Shown here piece by piece: positions 20,433 through 27,269 of a stretch of DNA of 64,000 nucleotides (its first letter is position 1; each line of letters opens with the position of its first letter). The translations under genes and the position numbers were made by a program. This stretch comes from Verrucomicrobiia bacterium (GTDB lineage Bacteria > Verrucomicrobiota > Verrucomicrobiia > Limisphaerales > DASXHY01). The notes under the pieces were generated by a model that was given only the letters and a program-made list of their open reading frames with translations, searched no databases and was not told the DNA's origin. The stretch spans positions 1 through 64,000 of the forward strand of contig DASPIL010000107.1 of the NCBI GenBank assembly GCA_035629175.1, read 5' to 3'.

Positions 20433-21044
20433 TCAGAGGATCAATTGGGTTGATTTCTCCCGCAGCTGATTCAGCCAGCGATCATAAAATGCAAGTCGAT
20501 GATGCAGCTGCCGCACCTGCTGAAGGCAGCCGGCGCGCTGTTCGTTTTGCGATGCAGCCGTATCCCAGACAAGATCGAGCTCCCGAACTGCGGAGAGCGC
20601 GGCGTCACGTTTTTGTTCGATGCTCGCGGCAAACTCGCGGAGTTCGGTGCCCAGCTCCTGGCCTGCTGCAAAAACTTCAACTTTCAGCAGTGGAGAAGTG
20701 GTTTCTGCTTTTCTGCGCAAATGAGCGTCGGCCTGCCGGCAGAGTTTGCCCGCGTCCATGAAGTCGGTCACCAGTTCTTCAGGCACCTGTTGAATGTCTG
20801 TAATCGGGGTGTCGGACTCGAGTTGAAGCAGGTGACGCAGCCGTTCACGTGGTTCACGAAGACACTGGTAGGCGCTGTTGAGCCCGGCATAACGTTCCTG
20901 TGCCGCTCGGCGCTGTGGCTCGTCCAAATGACTCAGGTGATCCGGATGCCAGCGTCCGGACATTTCAAGAAATCGGGCTTTCAGAATCCCGGCGTCCAGC
21001 CACGGACGGCGCACCTGTCCAAACAACGCAAAGTAATCAGTCAT
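20433..21044 (-). CDS. hscB: HscB-like J-domain co-chaperone
   Basis: 203 residues. A J domain fills residues 1-75 with the HPD motif at 33-35 (GRWHPDHL), which stimulates the ATPase of an Hsp70 (HscA-type). A helical C-terminal domain follows (PEELVTDFMDAGKLCRQ), as in HscB proteins that deliver the IscU scaffold for Fe-S cluster transfer. The length is slightly above that of E. coli HscB (171). The neighbour upstream by 9 bp is an IscA-type gene, which supports the Fe-S role. IscS, IscU, HscA and ferredoxin genes are not in the window. Confidence 0.82.
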   Translation of the reverse strand: MTDYFALFGQVRRPWLDAGILKARFLEMSGRWHPDHLSHLDEPQRRAAQERYAGLNSAYQCLREPRERLRHLLQLESDTPITDIQQVPEELVTDFMDAGKLCRQADAHLRRKAETTSPLLKVEVFAAGQELGTELREFAASIEQKRDAALSAVRELDLVWDTAASQNEQRAGCLQQVRQLHHRLAFYDRWLNQLREKSTQLIL

Positions 21045-21053
21045 GCTCCCGCA

Positions 21054-21452
21054 TCATGCGCTGAAGCTTTCGCCGCAGGAACAGCTCGTGGCCGCGTTGG
21101 GATTGGTGACCTTGAATCCGCCTTGCAAACCTTCTACGAAATCCAGTTCGCTTCCCGTCACGTACAGTGCGCTTTTCGGATCGACGACCACGCGAATGCC
21201 GGAGGTCTCCACAAGGAAATCCCGGTTCGCAGGGGCGTCCTGCAAATCCATCTTATATTGCAAACCCGAGCAGCCGCCGCCCACCACCGAAACGCGAAGG
21301 ACACCTTGTGCGCGTCCCTGTTTTTGCAGCAACGTCCCGACACGGCGCGCGGCCGTCGTGGTTACCTTGATGAGCCGCTCGTCGCTGGTTCGAAAACCAG
21401 CCGGGGCGGATGAATTATTCCTGGATACGGGTGCGATCATGCTGCGCGACAA
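21054..21452 (-). CDS. IscA/ErpA-type iron-sulfur carrier (HesB family)
   Basis: A-type Fe-S cluster carrier of 132 residues. The three ligand cysteines are present: C61 in VGGGCSGLQY and C124/C126 in ATSCSCGESF. The core domain starts near residue 27 (LIKVTTTAARRV). The first 20 residues are an extension, so the true start may be the inner ATG at 21440 (MIAPVSRNN). It is followed by hscB after 9 bp and preceded by the DUF1361 gene by about 70 bp on the same strand. IscA, ErpA and SufA cannot be told apart by sequence alone. Confidence 0.88.
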   Translation of the reverse strand: MSRSMIAPVSRNNSSAPAGFRTSDERLIKVTTTAARRVGTLLQKQGRAQGVLRVSVVGGGCSGLQYKMDLQDAPANRDFLVETSGIRVVVDPKSALYVTGSELDFVEGLQGGFKVTNPNAATSCSCGESFSA

Positions 21453-21520
21453 GGCTAATGGCGCTGAACCTTCGCGTCAATTGGCCTGAATTGATTGATG
21501 ACATCACTTAAGATCCCGGA

Positions 21521-22306
21521 TTATCGACTTTGGTTGGCCAACGATGAACCCGTGCGGCTCCCCAGATGGGTCAGGGCATGGAGCATCACATACGCGACGA
21601 ACAGAAATGCGGCGAAGAGGAGCAGGAAGGCCACAGCGTGGCCATTCCACATGTTGGCTTGCGTCCATGTGTCGAGGGTCCGAAATATTCGCCCCGGTCG
21701 CAGGACCACATCCCAGCTGTTGAGCCGCAGGAAGCGCCCGATATACACGCCGAAGCTGCTCAAGGCGGTCGTTGCAAGCACGAACACCCAGCCGGCCGCG
21801 CGCCCGCAAGTCTCTGCAACGAGCGCCTGCATCAAATAGAGCGACAGGAACCCGACGAGCAATCCGGTGAACGCGAAGAGTAGAATGAGCGTGAGCTCAA
21901 CCCAGAACGGATTGTGAAACCAGAATCGCAGGTGGGTCAGGTCGGTGAAAATGTAGGGCGAGTTCGGAAAGAACAGGAGCCATCCCGCTGCCAATCCCAA
22001 AAGCAGCCACTTCCGCCGCGCGCCATGGCGAAATTCATCATCCGCAAACAGCGCCAGCCCGAGCGGAATCCAGGCGAGGAAGAGATTCCAAACCAGGAAT
22101 CCTTGCGACAATCTGCCGGTCAGGAGAAAACGGCCAAAGATCACGGCGAGTCCGACCGCTGAACCAAAAGCGAGGGCGGCCATGGGCGCCAATGTTTCAC
22201 GCCGGCACAGTATCCGGTTGGTTCGTGACAGGACCTGTCCGATTGCGAGCACTGCGCCTGCGATCAACGTCCGGGGGCTGAGAAATGGTAGCGGCGCTGT
22301 CTTCAT
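21521..22306 (-). CDS. DUF1361 family membrane protein
   Basis: 261 residues from the ATG at 22306 (MKTAPLPFLSPR); the frame extends to 22396 but that part overlaps the preceding gene. At least six hydrophobic segments are visible, including LVWNLFLAWIPLGLALF and WLLLGLAAGWLLFFPNSPYI. The segment FFPNSPYIFTDLTHL followed by a later SFGVYIGRFLRLNSWD is characteristic of DUF1361, an integral-membrane family without known function. The gene starts 4 bp after the preceding stop, which suggests translational coupling to the membrane protein upstream. Confidence 0.8.
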   Translation of the reverse strand: MKTAPLPFLSPRTLIAGAVLAIGQVLSRTNRILCRRETLAPMAALAFGSAVGLAVIFGRFLLTGRLSQGFLVWNLFLAWIPLGLALFADDEFRHGARRKWLLLGLAAGWLLFFPNSPYIFTDLTHLRFWFHNPFWVELTLILLFAFTGLLVGFLSLYLMQALVAETCGRAAGWVFVLATTALSSFGVYIGRFLRLNSWDVVLRPGRIFRTLDTWTQANMWNGHAVAFLLLFAAFLFVAYVMLHALTHLGSRTGSSLANQSR

Positions 22307-22310
22307 TATC

Positions 22311-23060
22311 TTACTCGCGATTCTCGAGGGAATCCCCCCAATGACCCAGGAAGAACTTCTTTTGCGTGGGCAACAGGGTGTCCGCAGTTCCCACAATGGG
22401 TCTCAAGGCAGTGGTCATTTGGAGGACCACCAGGATGAAGACAACGACCCACGTGTTCAACCCCGCTTTCGACCGTGCCTGCGACTGCGTGAAACCCGCA
22501 TCCAGGAACCGAAGGCCGAAAATCGTGGCAATGCCCCAGAAGACGAGGTGCAGGATGCCCATCCAGATTTTTGAATCCGTCGATTGCGAGAACAACCACG
22601 CGATTGGAGCGAAGCCAATCAGCAGCAAAGTCATCAGCATGAGAAGCCCGGCGACGAGCCCGATTATCTCAATCAGCCGGGCACGCGAACCACTCAGGCA
22701 GGCAAAGATGTAAAGGCTCGGCAGACAGATTACGGCGGCGAACAGCAATCCCCCTGCAATCTTCACTGGCGCCGCCCACAATTGCGTTCCCATCGAGAAC
22801 GATCCCACGACCACGCCATAGATGAGGCTGCACGCGATGCCGATGATGACCATGGAAAGAATAAGCCCTCCAGCGCCCGGTTGGCGCAAATGATACAACA
22901 CGCGGCGGGGCTGGCGAAGAATCGCTTCAATCGCTGCCATGCTGTTAGGGATGGGTACGCGTTCCGCGGGATCGTCGCCGATTGCGGCGGGCGTTTGTGA
23001 AGCAACCGCGGCTGGAAATTGCGGCGGCACGGAGGGGTGGGGTGGAGGTGTGTTTTCCAT
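22311..23060 (-). CDS. Polytopic membrane protein, YIP1-like
   Basis: 249 residues. A Pro/Ala-rich cytoplasmic N-terminus (about 40 residues) precedes an amphipathic stretch (AIEAILRQPRRVLYHL) and about five membrane helices (GLILSMVIIGIACSLIYGVV, AGGLLFAAVICLPSLYIFAC, LVAGLLMLMTLLLIGF, GILHLVFWGIATIFGL, TWVVVFILVVLQMTTAL). The layout resembles YIP1 domain proteins; the function is unknown. It stands 17 bp downstream of another polytopic protein of similar size, and the two may form a pair. Confidence 0.65.
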   Translation of the reverse strand: MENTPPPHPSVPPQFPAAVASQTPAAIGDDPAERVPIPNSMAAIEAILRQPRRVLYHLRQPGAGGLILSMVIIGIACSLIYGVVVGSFSMGTQLWAAPVKIAGGLLFAAVICLPSLYIFACLSGSRARLIEIIGLVAGLLMLMTLLLIGFAPIAWLFSQSTDSKIWMGILHLVFWGIATIFGLRFLDAGFTQSQARSKAGLNTWVVVFILVVLQMTTALRPIVGTADTLLPTQKKFFLGHWGDSLENRE

Positions 23061-23077
23061 AATATTTGAAAGGGATT

Positions 23078-23788
23078 TCAGGAGATCAGGCGCATCAGGG
23101 ATCGGAATACCGCTTCGTAGAAGTTTCCGGAGAGCGGTTCATCACGGAGAAATTGGAGTGGCAGGCCAGGCGCACCGATGAATGGGCGGAATACCCACGA
23201 GAGCTGGCTTCCGACAAACAGGTTCGCAGCCAGCCAGGCAAACAGAACCCGGTTCGCTGCCGCAGGTCCCCCAATCACGCGGAGAAGCTGGCGCAACCGC
23301 ACGTTTGCCGCGATTCCAGCAAACGCAATGATGATGACGTGAGTGAGCAGAATGAAGCTGTAGGCGCCACTCCGCATGGCTGCATTGTCAATTGGCGGTG
23401 CATTCCAAATCATGAACGCCGCGACCGGGCTGAAGGCTCCAAGGATGGCCGCGGCGATTGAAAAACTCATGAGGATGGTGAGGAATGACTGGCGGAATGG
23501 GATGTTCAATCCGAGCAGCGGCGCGAGCATGCCGTTCAACAGCGCAGTCCCGCACGTTGTCAGCAAAACCAGCAAGGGAAATTTGACCGCTGTGTACAGT
23601 GCCTGTTGCGGTGCGCGCCACCAACCCACTGCCGCGCCGAAACAACCCGCACCGATGACGACAATTAAGACGTGCGTGGCCAGCGAACGTGCCTGCCACT
23701 GACGCGTCCATCCCAGCACCGGCTCGGGCTCTCCGCGCAGCAGAGTTCCGATCTTGAATCGATGCAGTGATGGGATTTCGGGAGGCAC
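23078..23788 (-). CDS. Polytopic membrane protein of unknown function
   Basis: 236 residues with a soluble N-terminus (about 35 residues) and six predicted helices, for example THVLIVVIGAGCFGAAVGW, FPLLVLLTTCGTALLNGMLA and LTHVIIIAFAGIAANVRL. The short intracellular segment ARSLATHV precedes helix 1. No known domain is recognised. It starts about 50 bp after the ispH stop and ends 17 bp before the next membrane gene on the same strand, so the three membrane proteins from here to 21521 are probably co-transcribed. Confidence 0.7.
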   Translation of the reverse strand: MPPEIPSLHRFKIGTLLRGEPEPVLGWTRQWQARSLATHVLIVVIGAGCFGAAVGWWRAPQQALYTAVKFPLLVLLTTCGTALLNGMLAPLLGLNIPFRQSFLTILMSFSIAAAILGAFSPVAAFMIWNAPPIDNAAMRSGAYSFILLTHVIIIAFAGIAANVRLRQLLRVIGGPAAANRVLFAWLAANLFVGSQLSWVFRPFIGAPGLPLQFLRDEPLSGNFYEAVFRSLMRLIS

Positions 23789-23836
23789 GTTAGGTCCTTT
23801 TCGATGTTATTCGACAGCGGCCAGCCAGTCCCGCGT

Positions 23837-24715
23837 TCAATGTCCATTCGCCGTCGAGTCCAGCAATTGGCTGCGCAATTCGTCAGCGATCCGATTCATC
23901 CGCCGCTCGACTTCGTCAATGATCCAATCCGGTGTCGACGTGCCGGCCGTGATCCCGGCGGTTTCTGCGTTATGAAACCATTCCTCCCTCAAATCGACCG
24001 CGGACTGCACGTGATGCACTGCGGCGCAATGCTGGCTGCAACTTCGAACCAGTTCCCGCGTGTTGTTGCTGTTGGCACCACCGATGACAACGACCACGTC
24101 ACATCGCCTCGCCAGCTCAATCGCTGCGAGCTGCCGTTGCTTGGTAGGCTGGCAAACGGTATCGACGAATCGCACTTCGCTTTCGGAGAACCGTTCTTCG
24201 ATCAAATGAACCAAATGACGAACGCGCTCAATCGGTTGTGTGGTTTGCGCCGCGATGCCGAAACGCGGACGTGGCACGAGCGCCGCGACATCGCCTTCCG
24301 ACAGGACGACGTCGAATGCCTCCAGGTCGCCGGTCAGACCGCGAACTTCCACGTGATCGCGCTGGCCAACGATGATCGGATGAAAACCATCCGCGACCAG
24401 CCGCGCCACAGCGCGATGGGCATGATGCACGAGCGGGCAGGTGGCTTCGACGACATTTAATCCCAGCGCGCGCGCGCGTGCTTTGGCGCGATTCGACGCA
24501 CCATGGGCGGTGATCATCACTGTGCGGCTTTGGGCGGCTTCGGGCCGTTGCGCGACAGTTACGCCCCTGGCGCGCAGCGCGGCAAGGACCGACTCGTTGT
24601 GGACCAGATCGCCAAGTACCGTGAGCGGCGCGGTATCGGCGGTACGCATCGCCAGGTTAATGGCATCTCTCACTCCGAAGCACATTCCCAGATGATCAGC
24701 TCGCAGAATCTTCAT
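23837..24715 (-). CDS. ispH: 4-hydroxy-3-methylbut-2-enyl diphosphate reductase
   Basis: Last enzyme of the MEP isoprenoid pathway, a 4Fe-4S reductase making IPP and DMAPP. 292 residues from the ATG at 24715, chosen because MKILRADHLGMCFGV is the canonical N-terminus; the frame's extension to 24826 runs into the regulator gene. The cluster cysteines are C12, C93 (ATCPLVHHAH) and C188 (VDTVCQPTKQRQ). Substrate residues seen are H39, H71, H121/E123 and T158/T159, then GGANSNNTREL and GTSTPDWIIDEV. The segment after C188 reads QPTKQRQ where most IspH proteins have NATQERQ or similar, so this is a divergent branch. No Shine-Dalgarno site is present; instead a palindrome ends 3 bp before the ATG. 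Confidence 0.93.
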   Translation of the reverse strand: MKILRADHLGMCFGVRDAINLAMRTADTAPLTVLGDLVHNESVLAALRARGVTVAQRPEAAQSRTVMITAHGASNRAKARARALGLNVVEATCPLVHHAHRAVARLVADGFHPIIVGQRDHVEVRGLTGDLEAFDVVLSEGDVAALVPRPRFGIAAQTTQPIERVRHLVHLIEERFSESEVRFVDTVCQPTKQRQLAAIELARRCDVVVVIGGANSNNTRELVRSCSQHCAAVHHVQSAVDLREEWFHNAETAGITAGTSTPDWIIDEVERRMNRIADELRSQLLDSTANGH

Positions 24716-24718
24716 AAG

Positions 24719-24733
24719 CTTTGTAATACAAAG
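24719..24733. promoter_or_regulatory. Palindromic operator candidate at the ispH start
   Basis: CTTTGTA-A-TACAAAG, perfect 7-bp arms around one base. It ends 3 bp before the ispH ATG and lies just after the stop of the winged-helix regulator gene (24771). It has the same consensus as the palindrome at 25749-25765 before the regulator's own operon. A repressor bound here would cover the ispH translation start and probably its transcription start. Confidence 0.65.
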
Positions 24734-24770
24734 TAAACGACGCCATGAACGGCGGAAGTGTTCAAAAAAA

Positions 24771-25079
24771 TTATTTCTGTCTGGTTTGCTGGACGATTTG
24801 CTCGAGCAGCAGGATGTAATCGGCAAACGCTTTCCGGCCGGCAGGCGTCAGCGAGCAGGTGGTGAGCGGGCGGTTGTTCTGATAGGACTTCGACACCACG
24901 ACATAGCCCGCTTCCTGCAGGGTTCGGATATGGGTGGTGAGGTTGCCGTCGGTCATCTCCAAGGCGTCCCGCATTTCGGTAAACGCGAGTTCCGGGGTTG
25001 CGGCGAGCATCGACATGATGGCGAGCCGCCCCTTCTCGTGGATCACCCGATCGAGCTGGAGGAACGGTTCCGGGTTCAC
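24771..25079 (-). CDS. Winged-helix transcriptional regulator (MarR/ArsR-like)
   Basis: 102-residue DNA-binding protein consisting of one winged-helix domain. The likely recognition helix is MTDGNLTTHIRTLQEAGYV (residues about 42-60) followed by the wing SYQNNRPLTTCSLTPAGRKA. This is typical of the small single-domain regulators of the PF13601 type, usually local regulators of the membrane protein next to them. Its ATG overlaps the stop of the upstream membrane gene by four bases (ATGA at 25079-25076), so the two are translationally coupled. Two palindromes with one consensus flank the pair and are the likely binding sites. Confidence 0.88.
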   Translation of the reverse strand: MNPEPFLQLDRVIHEKGRLAIMSMLAATPELAFTEMRDALEMTDGNLTTHIRTLQEAGYVVVSKSYQNNRPLTTCSLTPAGRKAFADYILLLEQIVQQTRQK

Positions 25080-25741
25080 GTTCCGTTCTTTCGTTCAGTC
25101 GCCGACAGGTAAGCGCCGTAAGCCAGGTGAACCACACCAAAGAAGAAGCCCATGAGCAGGTGGCCGGTTTGCTGGGGACGCACGGACCCCAAGACGTTTG
25201 TGAGCACCCAGGACGCAAACGCAATGGATCCACCCGTGATGAAAATCCACCCGAAAAGCCGCAGCCCGCGCGGGGTGAATGCGCCCGAAGCGTGTATGGC
25301 ACAGCCGTAGAGCATGATCCAACTCAAGGGCAGCCACATGAGATCTGCACCTGCTGCAGAAGGCAGGAGGACGTCGGGATCGCCGCGCTGCATTTCAGCC
25401 GCAAGCAGCACAATTCCTAGAACGAAGCCGATTACCAGGCATGGAAGCATTGCCTGAACGATGCGCCGTGCAGGCGGGGTGAAGAGCGGCTCCTTCTGTT
25501 TCAAAGCCTGCTGGCGCACCAGCAGAAAGGCGCTGAGGGCGCCCAGCATGCCGACGCACAGCCAGTATGCCGTAAAGACGACCGGCGCCTCGAAGTTCAG
25601 CAGCCATCCAGCGCCGGCCGCAATTATCCCGATCGTGCCTGCCAGCGTCATCACTGGACTGAGCGCGCGCCGGTAAATAGCCGAACGCTCCATTAACGTG
25701 CGAATCACTTCAAGGTGCTGCGCTGCATGACTCGAGTCCAT
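25076..25741 (-). CDS. Six-pass membrane protein coupled to the winged-helix regulator
   Basis: 221 residues from the ATG at 25741 (MDSSHAAQHLEVIRTLMERS); the frame runs back to 25777 but that would translate the operator palindrome. A soluble N-terminus with an amphipathic helix is followed by six hydrophobic segments (VMTLAGTIGIIAAGAGWLL, VFTAYWLCVGMLGALSAFLL, AMLPCLVIGFVLGIVLL, LMWLPLSWIMLYGCAIHA, LFGWIFITGGSIAFASWVL, LLMGFFFGVVHLAYGAYLS). The function is unknown. The pairing with a small winged-helix protein is a recurring arrangement; the membrane protein could sense a membrane signal and work with the regulator. Confidence 0.78.
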   Translation of the reverse strand: MDSSHAAQHLEVIRTLMERSAIYRRALSPVMTLAGTIGIIAAGAGWLLNFEAPVVFTAYWLCVGMLGALSAFLLVRQQALKQKEPLFTPPARRIVQAMLPCLVIGFVLGIVLLAAEMQRGDPDVLLPSAAGADLMWLPLSWIMLYGCAIHASGAFTPRGLRLFGWIFITGGSIAFASWVLTNVLGSVRPQQTGHLLMGFFFGVVHLAYGAYLSATERKNGT

Positions 25742-25748
25742 ACGTTGG

Positions 25749-25765
25749 ACTTTGCACTGCAAAGT
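25749..25765. promoter_or_regulatory. Palindromic operator candidate before the membrane protein-regulator operon
   Basis: ACTTTGCA-C-TGCAAAGT, perfect 8-bp arms with a one-base centre, ending 7 bp before the ATG at 25741. A second, shorter inverted repeat (CAACT-CTA-AGTTG, 25775-25787) lies just upstream. The position and the match to 24719-24733 point to autoregulation. Confidence 0.7.
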
Positions 25766-25875
25766 GGATCTCCGCAACTCTAAGTTGATGGAACGCTTGA
25801 AATGAGGGTGCAGCGCAGACGTCTAGCGGGGCCGTATCGACGATGCATAGGCTGCTTGAGCGGTGATCGCCCACC

Positions 25876-25920
25876 CGGCTTGGAAGCGCGGCGATACAGC
25901 AGATTGGAATCTGCGCTGCG
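25876..25920. repeat. Dispersed hairpin repeat, copy A
   Basis: The block starting CGGCTTGGAAGCGCGGCG, then ATACAGCAGATTGG and AATCTGCGCTGCG, matches 44006-44051 over about 45 bp. Within it GCAGATT and AATCTGC form a stem; the other copy has CAGGTT and AACCTG instead, so paired positions changed together. It lies immediately downstream of the aminotransferase gene and upstream of the regulator operon. It is not coding. Confidence 0.75.
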
Positions 25921-25924
25921 CGTT

Positions 25925-27073
25925 CTACTTCGATTCGATTTTGGGAAAGATCTCCTTGAACGCGGCCAAGAACCGCGCCATCTCGTCCGCTGTTCCAATT
26001 GACACGCGCAAGTGCTCGAGCATTGGCGGGAACGGACGCCCGACGAGAATATTCCGCTGGCGAAAATCCTGGATCACTTCACCCACCGCACGGCGGACAT
26101 GCACCATGAAAAAGTTGCCGTGAGAGGGAATTACGGCGTAGCCGTGCCTTTGGATTTCCCTGGATGTGTCCGAGCGAAGTTGGATGGTGGCCGTGCGAAC
26201 CCGATCGTAACCAGCCTTGTCCTCCAAAGCGGCGACGCCTCCAAACCGCGCCAGGACATTGACATTCAGGGATCCGGCATAAGGACGCATGCGCTGCATC
26301 AGTGGAGCTGGAGCGAGGCCGTAACCCAGGCGCATTCCTGCCATGCCGAAAATCTTTGAGAAGGTACGCGCAACGATCACTGGCCTTCCCTCGTTCACTG
26401 CGGGAATGGCAGAGTCGTATTCAGGCGTGTCCACGAAATCGTGGTAGGCTTCATCAACCAGGATGGGAATTTCGCGCGGCAATTCATTGAGCAGCTCCCG
26501 GATTTCATTCCTTGGAACAATCAGTCCAGTCGGATTGTTTGGATTGCACACGTAAACGAGCCCGATTTCGTTGGCGTGTTGCCCGACGGCTTTGATCAAT
26601 GCCTGGGTGTCCTGGCGGTGATCGGCTTTGAGAGGCAGGCGGATGGCGTTTGTTCGCAGGCCCGTTGCGAATTCATAAACCGAGCTGAAAGTCGGTTCCA
26701 CGCCGATCACCTTTTTCCCATTCTGTAAAAACGCCATTGCGGCGACGTGCAGGATTTCCGTCGAACCTGCGCCCAGTAATACGTTGTCCTGCCGCACGCC
26801 GTGATACGCGGCAATGGCTTGAATCAGCCCGGGATCGGGGTAGCGATAGCGATTGGCGTATTTGGTCGCGCGGCTCATTGCATCCAGCACCGATTGGGAA
26901 GGGCCATAGGGGTTCTCATTGCTGGCGAGTTTCGCGACCGAGTCATAGTCACCGCCTGTCGATCGCGCCGCGACGTTCGTGTTCTGCGCCTGAAGGTGGG
27001 CTGGGACGCTGAGGCCCGCGACCGTGGCCGCCAGTTGTCCAACAAAGGTTCGCCGAGTGACTGGATTTTTCAT
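25925..27073 (-). CDS. HisC-like PLP aminotransferase with Tat signal
   Basis: 382 residues, fold-type I aminotransferase of the histidinol-phosphate/aromatic group. The PLP lysine is K240 in ARTFSKIFGMAGMRLGYG. Other family positions are N180 (CNPNNPTG), D207 (LVDEAYHDF) and the R248 region. Residues 1-30 are a twin-arginine signal peptide: TRRTFVGQLAATVAGLSVPA ending at AQ, so the folded, cofactor-loaded enzyme is expected outside the inner membrane. No his genes are nearby. It is transcribed away from the ABC/SPFH operon, with a 196-bp shared upstream region. The substrate is unknown; histidine biosynthesis in the periplasm is unlikely, which makes a different role probable. Confidence 0.88.
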   Translation of the reverse strand: MKNPVTRRTFVGQLAATVAGLSVPAHLQAQNTNVAARSTGGDYDSVAKLASNENPYGPSQSVLDAMSRATKYANRYRYPDPGLIQAIAAYHGVRQDNVLLGAGSTEILHVAAMAFLQNGKKVIGVEPTFSSVYEFATGLRTNAIRLPLKADHRQDTQALIKAVGQHANEIGLVYVCNPNNPTGLIVPRNEIRELLNELPREIPILVDEAYHDFVDTPEYDSAIPAVNEGRPVIVARTFSKIFGMAGMRLGYGLAPAPLMQRMRPYAGSLNVNVLARFGGVAALEDKAGYDRVRTATIQLRSDTSREIQRHGYAVIPSHGNFFMVHVRRAVGEVIQDFRQRNILVGRPFPPMLEHLRVSIGTADEMARFLAAFKEIFPKIESK

Positions 27074-27222
27074 GCGCTAGTTTTGGAACGGGCGTTCGTG
27101 TTGATGTGTCCGCGTGGTGACGCCATCAGTCTCCTTTTCCGTCGCAGCCAACGCAAGCGTCGTGAAGCATTCCCATCCACATGGAATGCAGGGGTGGCGC
27201 TGTTGTAATCGGGCGAAACCAT

Positions 27223-27250
27223 TTGCAATCGAATGCTTCGTCCGTAATCT
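27223..27250 (+). promoter_or_regulatory. Sigma-70-like promoter of the ABC/SPFH operon
   Basis: TTGCAA at 27223-27228, 16 bp, TAATCT at 27245-27250. Transcription would start near 27257, giving a leader of about 13 bases before the ATG at 27270. It is the best match in the intergenic region between the aminotransferase gene and the operon; predicted by eye only. Confidence 0.45.
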
Positions 27251-27269
27251 GTGCCACCTGATTGGCCAG

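Noticed and set aside
20499-21413. 304-codon plus-strand ORF
   Set aside because: Antisense to hscB and the IscA-type gene, both with intact motifs.
27074-27269. Riboswitch in the region before the ABC operon
   Set aside because: The predicted leader is about 13 bases; no conserved riboswitch core was seen.
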